Assembly (NCBI RefSeq): GCF_030503615.1
Contig: NZ_CP129963.1
Span: 3,596,001 to 3,660,000 of the forward strand
Origin: Sphingobacterium sp. BN32
GTDB lineage: Bacteria > Bacteroidota > Bacteroidia > Sphingobacteriales > Sphingobacteriaceae
DNA length: 64,000 bases
Direction of reading: 5' to 3'
Within the stretch, counting starts at the first letter, position 1; each line of letters begins with the position of its first letter. A program made the translations under genes and the position numbers. Shown here piece after piece: positions 37,907-46,032 of the stretch. The notes under the pieces are model-generated. The model had not been told where the DNA came from. It saw only the letters and a program-made list of their open reading frames with translations, and did not search any database.

Positions 37907-38596
37907 ATGAATCAAAAAATATTATTAGCCGAAGATGACCCTAACTTGGGCGATCTTTTGAAAGACTATCTGGAACTAAAGGGCAAATTTGATGTGGTAT
38001 TGAGCAAGGATGGTCAAGAAGCATTGGAAGCCTTTAGAAAGGATAATTTTGACTTATGTATCCTCGATGTCATGATGCCTAAAAAGGATGGCTTCTCCTT
38101 AGGTAAAGACATTCGTAAGATCAATCAAACTATACCAATCATCTATGCGACAGCAAAAGGGATGATGGAAGATAAAACCCAAGCTTTCGAGTTAGGCGGC
38201 GATGATTATATCACCAAACCATTCCGAGTAGAAGAACTACTCCTAAGAATAAACGCACTCCTAAAAAGAGCTGCAAAAGACAAAGATGAAGAAGTTGCGG
38301 ATAAATTCGAAATTGGCGATTACTTCTTCGATTACACCAGTCAGATTATATCTTACAAGGGTCAACAACAAAAATTATCTACAAAAGAAGCCGAGCTTCT
38401 TCGTCTGTTATGCTTAAAAAAGAACGATGTCCTAACCCGCGAGGAAGCACTAGTTAAAATCTGGCATGACGACAATTATTTCACCGGCCGTAGTATGGAT
38501 GTTTTCTTAAGTAAATTGAGAAAGTACCTGAAAGAAGACCCCAACGTCGAGATCGTCAATGTACATGGTAAAGGATATAAGCTTTTGGTAAGCTAG
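37907..38596 (+). CDS. OmpR-family response regulator
   Basis: 229 residues. The receiver domain (1-120) has the acidic pair in AEDDP, phospho-acceptor D54 in LCILDVMMPKKDG, and the lysine in YITKPFR. A C-terminal winged-helix DNA-binding domain (about 130-229) has LSTKEAELLRLLC and RSMDVFLSKLRKYLKEDPNVEIVNVHGKGYKL. It is co-transcribed with the kinase. The stop is followed within a few bases by a type A terminator tract. Confidence 0.95.
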   Translation: MNQKILLAEDDPNLGDLLKDYLELKGKFDVVLSKDGQEALEAFRKDNFDLCILDVMMPKKDGFSLGKDIRKINQTIPIIYATAKGMMEDKTQAFELGGDDYITKPFRVEELLLRINALLKRAAKDKDEEVADKFEIGDYFFDYTSQIISYKGQQQKLSTKEAELLRLLCLKKNDVLTREEALVKIWHDDNYFTGRSMDVFLSKLRKYLKEDPNVEIVNVHGKGYKLLVS

Positions 38597-38602
38597 TTTT
38601 TT

Positions 38603-38663
38603 TTAGATATAAGATATTAGATTTTAGATATAAGAACCTGCAGCAGTGCAGGTTCTTTTTTTT
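38603..38663 (+). terminator. Type A heptad tract with terminator hairpin, copy A1
   Basis: Five 7-nt units (TTAGATA, TAAGATA, TTAGATT, TTAGATA, TAAGAAC; 38603-38637) lead into a 10-bp hairpin (38633-38642 with 38647-38656, AGAACCTGCA/TGCAGGTTCT) and a run of T. It ends the two-component operon. Confidence 0.85.
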
Positions 38664-39084
38664 GTCGCTGCTTTTTAGGAAGAGGATTCTGAATTAGGAG
38701 AGGATGAAAATTGTCTTGAACCAGGGAAAAGAGGATTTTAGGATTGACAGGATGTTTTGTCTTTGAACCAGGAAAGGAAGGATGCAAGGATAATCAGGAT
38801 CAGCGAATTGGTAAAGTTGGAGACGTTTAGTGAAACGTCTTTACGCGGTTCGTCATGATTACCGCCTATATAGTCCAAAATTGTATAGAAGCCAATTGGA
38901 CGCCAATGAGTAGAGACGTTTCACTAAACGTCTACTATAAAACACAATCGCCCCCTCATATGTCACAATACCCGATCCTGTCAATCCTAAAATCCTTTTT
39001 TTCCTGGTTCAAGACAATAGTACTTAGTATAAAGACCCAGCGTAACATTCTGCTCACCCCTAAATCCTTCCTTACTCTCTCTTC
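38664..39084. repeat. Nested repeat region between convergent genes
   Basis: Contains two forward type C blocks (38714-38753 and 38763-38801, GAACCAGG...AGGATT/AGGAT...CAGGAT), the paired D palindromes (38821-38933), an inverted C block (about 38969-39013), and the inner end of a B tract (TTAGTAT then AAAGACC, 39024-39037). The order A-C-C-D-D'-C'-B-A' makes the 38603-39146 interval a large imperfect palindrome. No gene is convincing; one open frame here is a translation of the repeats. Confidence 0.75.
38821..38933. repeat. Pair of D palindromes in inverse orientation
   Basis: Both ends are 20-bp hairpins with 8-bp arms AGACGTTT/AAACGTCT; the loops are AGTG (38821-38840) and CACT (38914-38933), so the two copies are reverse complements of each other. 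They flank 73 bp that include a small hairpin. REP-like palindromes beginning TAGAGACG are, as I recall, common in Bacteroidota. Confidence 0.75.
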
Positions 39085-39146
39085 AAAATAAGAAAAACTG
39101 CACTGTTGCAGTTTCTAATATCTAAAATCTAATATCTGACATCTAA
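39085..39146 (-). terminator. Type A heptad tract with terminator hairpin, copy A2
   Basis: Minus strand: TTAGATG, TCAGATA, TTAGATT, TTAGATA, TTAGAAA (39112-39146), then an 8-bp hairpin (39095-39102 with 39107-39114, AAACTGCA/TGCAGTTT) and a T-rich run. The tract overlaps the end of the preceding gene: its first units encode LDVRY and the TAG stop. TAG occurs in all three frames. Confidence 0.85.
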
Positions 39147-39671
39147 ATAAAATCCCACTTCCCGAAGTCCGTTCTGTAGTCTTTCCTCTCCCAATCCTGA
39201 TACGATCTTATAGTTGGCATTTAGGGCATCTAGCTCATCTTTCCAGACCTGCATAAAGTGCGCTCTTTCTGTTGGAAAGTCTCTAAGTGGGTCATCTTCC
39301 CAAGGAAGATCGATATCCATGAGCAGATAAAAATCATAATGCCTTTTCTTAATTTCATCGGTTACAACCTTTGGCGTGTCATTGAAAAGATGGTCGCACC
39401 ATATCTTGACGGTCAGAATTGTCGTGTCACAAACGATTATAGAAGGCTTAGACGCAAGGAACGCGTCTTCGAGTGCTACTTGTCCATAAAACATGTTGAC
39501 TTCGTCCTGAAGCGTGTATTCGCGATTTAAATGTTCGCAATAATATCTCGCATATTCCGGAACGGCTAATGTCTTTAGCTCGCTGGCGAGGTATTTCGCC
39601 ATGGTCGATTTCCCGGTAGACTCCGGTCCGACGACAGCGATCTTGATAGTCTTGTTTTCAGTAGCCTGCAT
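39129..39671 (-). CDS. NadR-type ribosylnicotinamide kinase domain protein (AAA)
   Basis: 180 residues. A Walker A loop GPESTGKST near 14-22 is followed by VPEYARYYCEHLNREYTLQDE, typical of the NadR kinase domain, which phosphorylates nicotinamide riboside to NMN. The adenylyltransferase and DNA-binding parts of full NadR are absent. It lies 12 bp after pnuC; together they form an uptake and trapping pathway for nicotinamide riboside. The last five residues (LDVRY) and the stop come from the type A repeat. Confidence 0.88.
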   Translation of the reverse strand: MQATENKTIKIAVVGPESTGKSTMAKYLASELKTLAVPEYARYYCEHLNREYTLQDEVNMFYGQVALEDAFLASKPSIIVCDTTILTVKIWCDHLFNDTPKVVTDEIKKRHYDFYLLMDIDLPWEDDPLRDFPTERAHFMQVWKDELDALNANYKIVSGLGEERLQNGLREVGFYLDVRY

Positions 39672-39683
39672 AAAAACACAATA

Positions 39684-40286
39684 TTACTGAAAATTAAGAT
39701 AGCTTTTTCGCCAATCTCGATATCCATTCCACGCAATAATTGTGAAAGCAATGTATAAAATCGCTGTTAGAATTAAGTCCTTGTGGATATAGAGCGGGAT
39801 ATAACATAAATCAACAAACACCCAGAGCAACCAATTTTGTAGTACTTTGCGCGTCATCAAGAACTGGGCAACCAAACTGGTCGCAGTACAGAACCCATCA
39901 ATGTAAGGCACATCGGAATTGGTTTTCTGATCTAGGAAATAACCGAGAATACCTGCAATCAATAAAATAATCACAATAGTCAATCCCAATTGCTTGCTGT
40001 TGAAGGATGTAATCGGCTTCTCCTCGGAATGTGCTCGCCTATTCCAATAATACCATCCGTATATTGCTGTGCCGAGGAAGTAAACCTGTAAAGCAGAATC
40101 CCCATAAAGTTTAGCATGATAGAAAATATACAGATAGAGGCTAACACTGATAATACTAATTGGCCAGTTCCATATATTTTGTCTTGCGGCGAGGAATACA
40201 CAGAGGAATCCAGAGATGGTTGCAAGCCACTCCAACAAGCTGGTTTCTAGAAATTGTTGGTAAAGTTGAGAGAGAAAATCCTGCAT
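39684..40286 (-). CDS. pnuC: PnuC-family nicotinamide riboside transporter
   Basis: 200 residues, about seven membrane segments. Family motifs: WNWPISIISVSLYLYIFYHAKLYGDSALQVYF and the late NWLLWVFVDLCYIPLYI. PnuC proteins move vitamins by facilitated diffusion, and the adjacent kinase gene points to nicotinamide riboside rather than thiamine. A near-match -7 box (TATCTTTA) lies at 40308-40315. Confidence 0.9.
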   Translation of the reverse strand: MQDFLSQLYQQFLETSLLEWLATISGFLCVFLAARQNIWNWPISIISVSLYLYIFYHAKLYGDSALQVYFLGTAIYGWYYWNRRAHSEEKPITSFNSKQLGLTIVIILLIAGILGYFLDQKTNSDVPYIDGFCTATSLVAQFLMTRKVLQNWLLWVFVDLCYIPLYIHKDLILTAILYIAFTIIAWNGYRDWRKSYLNFQ

Positions 40287-40347
40287 TCTTCAGTTATTAA
40301 GGATAACTAAAGATAGCAATAATAAAGAAAGAAAGGTCCTCTACAAG

Positions 40348-40821
40348 CTATTGAACCAATTTATTGGCGCAGTTTGTACTTGCAAAAGATTCTGGTTTCG
40401 CCTTGAAGATGAATCCCATTCCCAAGATATAGCCCATGGCTTCTTTGAGTGCGGTATTGGATTGAAAGTTGGGATTGGTGTTGATGTCAGCGTGGACTTC
40501 AAGGTCTACGGAATACTGGTCGAGAAGTGGACAAAGCTCGTAAGCCGTTTCGATGGAGTGTTGTACTTCAAGGAGCATCCTCTCTTTGATACTCATGTTG
40601 TGCATTTTGCGATCCTTATGGATGAACATAAAGCCACCGCGATGTTCCCGGAGGAAGACAATAACCGTCGCGAATTCGACAATACCGCGCTTAACTTGGG
40701 AGTCGGTGCCGATATAAACCTTTAATTTGTTACCTAGGTTCTGTTCGCGGATAATGGTGTCCTCAACTGCGGATAGGATCGGGAGCTTTAATAATTCTCC
40801 ATTGTATTTTTGCCATTCCAT
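40348..40821 (-). CDS. YkuK-like RNase H-fold protein (DUF458)
   Basis: 157 residues from the ATG at 40819-40821 (MEWQKYNGELLKLP). An apparent longer start at 40827 is a TTG that is part of a -7-like box (AACCTTTG), so it is rejected. VYIGTDSQVKRGIVEFATVIVF and DLEVHADINTNPNFQSN match the DUF458/YkuK family, which has an RNase H-like fold. Function is not established. The mRNA would be almost leaderless. Confidence 0.82.
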   Translation of the reverse strand: MEWQKYNGELLKLPILSAVEDTIIREQNLGNKLKVYIGTDSQVKRGIVEFATVIVFLREHRGGFMFIHKDRKMHNMSIKERMLLEVQHSIETAYELCPLLDQYSVDLEVHADINTNPNFQSNTALKEAMGYILGMGFIFKAKPESFASTNCANKLVQ

Positions 40822-40923
40822 ATACAAAGGTTTTGTTGTCTAAATGTACTGATAAACTGTTCATTATATTTTGATTATATATTAACTAATTGCTAAATGT
40901 TTGTTTACTCCTCTGTGAAGCTA

Positions 40924-41568
40924 TTATTCTTTATTGCCATATGCAAGATCACCGGCATCCCCTAAACCAGGAACGATATAAGACTTACTCGTCAACTCAT
41001 TATCGACCGCCCCTACCCAAACTTGAACTTCCGGAAGGAATGCCCTAACATGCTGAATCCCCTCTTCTGAAGCAATCACTGTCGCGATGTGAAGCTCTTT
41101 GATATTATACTCACTCAATAAATCCTTACAGCAAAGTACCAGGCTCTTTCCCGTCGCCAGCATAGGATCAGCCATGATGACCACCTTGTCGTCCAGATTA
41201 GGCGTGTTCTGATATTTCTTATGGATTTCAAACTCTCCGCTTTTCTTAGTGTGACGATAGGCGGCAATAAAAGCACTGTCAGCACGATCAAAAACGTTTA
41301 ATAGTCCTTGATGAAATGGCAAACCCGCGCGCATAATCGTAGCAATAACAGGCTGCTGCGGCATCAAGTGTGTATTTGCCACGCCTAGCGGAGTTTCCAC
41401 GTTGACATAATGGTACTCTAATGTCTTACTGATTTCATAGGCCATTACTTCTCCAAGACGTTCTAGATTCCGCCGAAACCGCATCCGATCTTGCTGTATC
41501 CGTACATCTCTTAATTCTGCCAAAAAATGATTGGCAATGCTGTTCTGTTTTGTTAAGATCGTTATCAT
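40924..41568 (-). CDS. upp: Uracil phosphoribosyltransferase
   Basis: 214 residues. PRPP loop VVIMADPMLATGKSLVLCC; uracil-binding C-terminus YIVPGLGDAGDLAYG. Salvages uracil to UMP. It is divergent from uvrB, with 113 bp between. Confidence 0.95.
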   Translation of the reverse strand: MITILTKQNSIANHFLAELRDVRIQQDRMRFRRNLERLGEVMAYEISKTLEYHYVNVETPLGVANTHLMPQQPVIATIMRAGLPFHQGLLNVFDRADSAFIAAYRHTKKSGEFEIHKKYQNTPNLDDKVVIMADPMLATGKSLVLCCKDLLSEYNIKELHIATVIASEEGIQHVRAFLPEVQVWVGAVDNELTSKSYIVPGLGDAGDLAYGNKE

Positions 41569-41681
41569 GACAAAAAGTCTTGTTGTTAAGCAATTTAATA
41601 ATTATTTTTCGCAATTGAGTGCGTTAATCAGTTATTCTAGAAACGGAATAATATTTGATAAATTAGCGTGGAAAGGGAAGC

Positions 41682-43715
41682 ATGAAATTTCAATTAACAT
41701 CTGAATATAAACCCACTGGCGACCAGCCTCAAGCAATCAAAGAGTTAGTTGCTGGCGTTGAACAGGGAGAGCAATATCAAACATTATTAGGGGTAACGGG
41801 ATCCGGTAAAACATTTACTGTGGCGAATCTAATTCAAGAAACGCAGAAACCAACCCTTATTTTAAGCCACAATAAGACTTTGGCAGCACAGCTGTATGGA
41901 GAATTTAAACAGTTCTTCCCCAATAATGCGGTGCATTACTTCGTGTCTTATTACGACTATTATCAACCGGAAGCATTTATAGCTTCTTCCAACACGTATA
42001 TTGAGAAAGATTTAGCAATCAATGAGGAAATAGAGAAACTTCGATTAGCAACGACTTCTGCGCTGATGTCGGGACGTAGAGACGTTATTGTGGTCTCCTC
42101 CGTATCCTGTATTTACGGTATGGGTAACCCTGAAGATTTCTCCCGGTCGATCTTCCGATTTGGCGTAGGTACCACCATTAGCAGAAATGCTTTTTTACAT
42201 AAATTGGTGGAAATCCTCTACGCAAGGACTACGGCAGACTTCAAACGCGGTACGTTTAGAGTAAAGGGTGATACTGTGGATGTCTATCCCGCTTATATGG
42301 ATAACGCTTACCGCATTTCTTTCTTCGGCGATGATATCGACGAGCTAAGCGAAATAGATCCCGTGTCGGGAAGAACGCTGCAAAAGCATGAGACCCTAGC
42401 TTTATTTCCCGCGAATCTTTTCGTTACACCAAAGGAAAAGTTTACCCAATCAATTTGGGGTATTCAGGAGGAATTGGTCCATCGCAAGGCGCAGCTGGAA
42501 GATGAAGGCAAGATGCTGGAGGCCAAGCGACTTGAAGAGCGTGTTAATTACGATTTAGAGATGATGCGCGAACTCGGCTACTGTTCCGGAATTGAGAACT
42601 ACTCCCGATTTTTCGATGGTAGACAGCCAGGCATGCGCCCCTTCTGTTTGATTGATTATTTTCCGGATGATTATCTGATGGTGATTGATGAAAGCCATGT
42701 AACCATCCCACAATTGCGTGCGATGTATGGTGGTGACCGATCAAGAAAGATCTCTTTAGTAGAGCACGGCTTCCGATTGCCGGCGGCATTAGATAACCGT
42801 CCATTGAACTTCCCGGAATTCGAATCCCTGACCAATCAAACGGTATATGTTTCGGCTACTCCAGGGGATTATGAATTGCAACAGACCGAAGGTGTTGTTG
42901 TCGAGCAAGTCATTCGTCCTACAGGTTTATTAGACCCTATTATAGAAGTCAAGCCTGCTATCAACCAGGTCGATGATTTCTTGGAAGAAGTCGATAAGAC
43001 CATTAAAGAAGGCGGAAGAGTGCTAGCGACAACCCTGACGAAACGGATGGCGGAAGAACTGACTAAGTATATGACCCGCCTGAATATCAAAGTCCGTTAC
43101 ATCCACTCTGAAGTAAAAACCTTAGAACGCGTGGAAATACTTCGCGGACTGCGCTTGGGCGAATTTGATGTCCTTGTTGGTGTCAACCTATTAAGAGAGG
43201 GTTTAGATTTACCGGAAGTGACGTTAGTCGCTATATTAGACGCGGACAAAGAAGGTTTCTTACGGTCTGAACGTTCCTTAATCCAAACGATTGGACGTGC
43301 GGCACGTAATGAGAAAGGTCGCGTAATTATGTATGCAGACAAGATGACGGATAGTATGCGGATTACCATCGATGAAACAAACAGACGTCGTGATAAGCAA
43401 ATCAGTTACAACTTAGAACATGGCATTACCCCGCGTACCGTTGGAAAAACAAAAGAAGAGATTCTAGAGCAAACGTCGGTTGCTGATATGGGCGTAGGAC
43501 CAAAAGCTTATATTGAACCGGATGCGGCCGCTTCAGTTGCTGCCGATCCACTGATCGAATACATGAGCGATAATGAAATGAAGAAAGCGATAGAAACAGT
43601 TCGCAAGCGGATGGAAAAAGCAGCTAAAGAGATGGAATTCTTAGAGGCAGCAAAATTACGCGATGAGATGTTTGCGTTGGAGAAAGCCTATGAAGACAAA
43701 TTCGGAAAGAAATAG
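41682..43715 (+). CDS. uvrB: UvrABC system protein B
   Basis: 677 residues. Walker A GVTGSGKTFTVANL, the damage-probing beta-hairpin YYDYYQPEAFIASSNTYIEKD, DEAH-like DESHVTIPQ, helicase motif VI QTIGRAARN, and a C-terminal UVR domain (about 635-670) that binds UvrC. Full length and intact. Core of nucleotide excision repair. Confidence 0.97.
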   Translation: MKFQLTSEYKPTGDQPQAIKELVAGVEQGEQYQTLLGVTGSGKTFTVANLIQETQKPTLILSHNKTLAAQLYGEFKQFFPNNAVHYFVSYYDYYQPEAFIASSNTYIEKDLAINEEIEKLRLATTSALMSGRRDVIVVSSVSCIYGMGNPEDFSRSIFRFGVGTTISRNAFLHKLVEILYARTTADFKRGTFRVKGDTVDVYPAYMDNAYRISFFGDDIDELSEIDPVSGRTLQKHETLALFPANLFVTPKEKFTQSIWGIQEELVHRKAQLEDEGKMLEAKRLEERVNYDLEMMRELGYCSGIENYSRFFDGRQPGMRPFCLIDYFPDDYLMVIDESHVTIPQLRAMYGGDRSRKISLVEHGFRLPAALDNRPLNFPEFESLTNQTVYVSATPGDYELQQTEGVVVEQVIRPTGLLDPIIEVKPAINQVDDFLEEVDKTIKEGGRVLATTLTKRMAEELTKYMTRLNIKVRYIHSEVKTLERVEILRGLRLGEFDVLVGVNLLREGLDLPEVTLVAILDADKEGFLRSERSLIQTIGRAARNEKGRVIMYADKMTDSMRITIDETNRRRDKQISYNLEHGITPRTVGKTKEEILEQTSVADMGVGPKAYIEPDAAASVAADPLIEYMSDNEMKKAIETVRKRMEKAAKEMEFLEAAKLRDEMFALEKAYEDKFGKK

Positions 43716-43752
43716 ATTCCTCGATTCTTAGAAGAACGCATTATATAGCATT

Positions 43753-43781
43753 AAAAAGCCACCTTAATTAGGTGGCTTTTT
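43753..43781. terminator. Bidirectional terminator between uvrB and the oxidase gene
   Basis: A perfect 11-bp stem (AAAAAGCCACC, 43753-43763, with its complement 43771-43781) and 7-nt loop, flanked by A and T runs. It can end both convergent genes. Confidence 0.9.
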
Positions 43782-43785
43782 TAGT

Positions 43786-44952
43786 TTATTTTATCAGTCT
43801 ACCCGGAAACTGTGTTATATTTTCTAGCGTTAATTGTTGCATAACCTGATACAATTGTGCTTTGAACATCGTTATGGTATGATCGGCACCCTCATCTCCT
43901 AATGCTCCGACACCATACATAAATGGGCGTCCCATAAAGTTGAAGTCTGACCCCACGGCATAGGCTCTTCCTAAATCCACCCCAGAGCGTATCCCGCCAT
44001 CCAACATAATCTTTATCTTTTCCTTATACAGCGGATTTGAAGCCAATTTAATCAATGAATTTATCGAAGACTCACCAGCATCGATTTGTCGGCCACCATG
44101 GTTTGAAACAATGACCCCATCGGCACCTACTTGTATTGCAGCTTCCATATCCTCATCGGTGGTAATACCTTTTAACACTAAGGGTCCTTGCCAGATATCA
44201 CGGATCGCTTTCACTTTCTCCACATTCACTTTCCCCGTGAAAGTACGGTTCATAAACTGTCCGAGTTGCGCAAGATCTAATCCCTTTTCCATATAAGGTT
44301 TCAACGTGGCGAAGGAAGGAATCCCGTGCTGAAGCGTCTTAATCCCCCAAGTCGGACATACCATTGCCTGCAAGATGTTTTGGATATTCATCTTAGGCGG
44401 CATAGAAAGACCCGATTTAATTTCACGATATCGCAAGCCGAATGAAGGAACATCCACCAATACCACCAAAACAGGACATTCAACATCTTTTAAACGACGT
44501 AGAATATCATCTCTCAAGCGATTCTCGGTAGGATGATAAAGCTGAAACCAGGCCTTCCCATCGGATACCTCGGCGATGCGTTCAATAGAACTGGTAGAGA
44601 CCGTGCTTAAGGTATAAGGTATATCATGCTTGGCAGCGGCTTTCGCTAATATTTCAGGTGCATTAGGCCACATTAATCCTTGTAATCCAATCGGTGAAAT
44701 CCCAAAAGGAGCAGCATAAGTTCGGCCGAATAAGTTAACCGACATATCAATATCCCCTGCAACATGCAGATACTGCGGCTTTAGAAGAATATCGTCAAAA
44801 TCATTCTCATTTCTTGCTAAGTTGAGCTCTTCATTGCAACCTCCTTCGAGGTAGTCAAAAGCAAACTTAGGAATTCTTGACTTCGCTTTACGCTTTAAAT
44901 CAGTAACTGACGGATATTTTGAATTGTATTTGAATAGTATTTTTTTACTCAT
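43786..44952 (-). CDS. FMN-dependent alpha-hydroxy-acid oxidase/dehydrogenase
   Basis: 388 residues, TIM barrel. FMN and substrate motifs: YTLSTVSTSSIERIAEV near 120, LRYREIKSGL, the catalytic-His block VSNHGGRQID, and the FMN phosphate loop MLDGGIRSGVDLGRA. The family includes L-lactate dehydrogenase (LldD) and glycolate oxidase; substrate not determinable. No membrane anchor is obvious. A 12-bp palindrome (TTAGACGTCTAA, 44978-44989) 26 bp upstream could be an operator. Confidence 0.9.
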   Translation of the reverse strand: MSKKILFKYNSKYPSVTDLKRKAKSRIPKFAFDYLEGGCNEELNLARNENDFDDILLKPQYLHVAGDIDMSVNLFGRTYAAPFGISPIGLQGLMWPNAPEILAKAAAKHDIPYTLSTVSTSSIERIAEVSDGKAWFQLYHPTENRLRDDILRRLKDVECPVLVVLVDVPSFGLRYREIKSGLSMPPKMNIQNILQAMVCPTWGIKTLQHGIPSFATLKPYMEKGLDLAQLGQFMNRTFTGKVNVEKVKAIRDIWQGPLVLKGITTDEDMEAAIQVGADGVIVSNHGGRQIDAGESSINSLIKLASNPLYKEKIKIMLDGGIRSGVDLGRAYAVGSDFNFMGRPFMYGVGALGDEGADHTITMFKAQLYQVMQQLTLENITQFPGRLIK

Positions 44953-45070
44953 GGATCTAAATTGATCGGTTAGAACGTTAGACGTCTAATTTAAGGCAAA
45001 TAATCGACAAGACTGTCCTGTACTCTGATGTACAGGATAGAAAATCGGTAATTAGGAAAATACTAGGAGT

Positions 45071-45598
45071 TTAATCTTTTATGACCAATTTCTCAACAAC
45101 AGATCGGTGCCCCGCTTTCCCATAGAAAATTATATGATCCACCTTGGTTCCAAGACCCGATGTTCCCTCCTTCTGTTGAATAAAAATACGCTCTACACGC
45201 ATTTTCACGTTGTTAACCGTGGTTTCAACATAGGAACCCTTATGTGATTTGATGTGCAGGAAAAACTTTTGACTTGGCAGGGAAACGATGGACGCTTCAT
45301 AAGTATCCGAATCTACAACTTGCGTAGATATGCCATAAGCGAAGTTTCGCTGAATTACGGAGAGTGGTTTAATTTTTCCATCCTCATCGAATAATTCACG
45401 ATATACTTCGATGGGATCCTTCTTATTGATGTTGCCATCATCAAGCCGATTCAAAGCGTAGATATAAGTATTATGCCCTCGATTGTGTTGGATGTAAAAT
45501 AGAACATCCGTCATGTTCGAGGGTTTGGGGTATCCTGATTGCGCAAGAACCGGGAGGATCAAATTAATCAGGCAGACTAATAGCAGCGTATGCTTCAT
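45071..45598 (-). CDS. Secreted protein, probably DUF4833
   Basis: 175 residues from the ATG at 45596-45598, which begins a signal peptide (MKHTLLLVCLINLILPVLAQS). A frame reaching 45757 would overlap the neighbouring lipoprotein gene and bury the signal, so it is rejected. LFYIQHNRGHNTYIYALNRL and DPIEVYRELFDEDGKIKPLS resemble DUF4833, a family of unknown role in Bacteroidota. Single beta-rich domain. Confidence 0.78.
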   Translation of the reverse strand: MKHTLLLVCLINLILPVLAQSGYPKPSNMTDVLFYIQHNRGHNTYIYALNRLDDGNINKKDPIEVYRELFDEDGKIKPLSVIQRNFAYGISTQVVDSDTYEASIVSLPSQKFFLHIKSHKGSYVETTVNNVKMRVERIFIQQKEGTSGLGTKVDHIIFYGKAGHRSVVEKLVIKD

Positions 45599-45666
45599 GT
45601 GATATGAAATTTGCTTTAAATTACAGCAAATTATATTAAGCAGAGGTAAAGTTTTAGTAAAAAAAT

Positions 45667-45849
45667 TTAATCTACTCCACCGCCACGATTCATGAATTTT
45701 GAAATTAACCAAATAATCAAGGCAACAACAATAACTACCATGATAATTCCGGACCACATACCTGCTTTAAAAATCCCTTCAATTGCAGCACAGCTACTTA
45801 ATAAAGTAGTTACTGCGAATACCATAACTCCTAATGATAATCTGTTCAT
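45667..45849 (-). CDS. Small membrane lipoprotein
   Basis: 60 residues. The signal ends in a lipobox (LLSSC, Cys20). A single membrane segment (about 31-51, GMWSGIIMVVIVVALIIWLIS) is followed by a Gly-rich tail. Such tiny proteins recur in Bacteroidota genomes; role unknown. 68 bp separate it from the secreted-protein gene downstream. Confidence 0.72.
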   Translation of the reverse strand: MNRLSLGVMVFAVTTLLSSCAAIEGIFKAGMWSGIIMVVIVVALIIWLISKFMNRGGGVD

Positions 45850-46032
45850 ATTGTTTTCTTCTTTTATTTCAAAACAATAACGATAACAAATAGTTTGAGC
45901 TATTCTATTCTTTCCAACGACTTGCTATTCGAAAGTTGCGATAAACCGGTGTGAGTCAGTAAGCTAAAATTTTAGACTCCCCCTTAATTTGTTTCAATTT
46001 ATTTGTACGTTTATTTTTATAAATCCTAAATA

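Noticed and set aside
38855..39091. 78-codon open frame on the plus strand
   Set aside because: It translates D, C and B repeat blocks; it shares an ILSILKSFFSWFK-like stretch with another repeat-derived frame at 59.2-59.4 kb, and no promoter or family supports it.
45599..45757. N-terminal extension of the DUF4833-like protein
   Set aside because: It would overlap the lipoprotein gene and hide a good signal peptide that begins at 45598.
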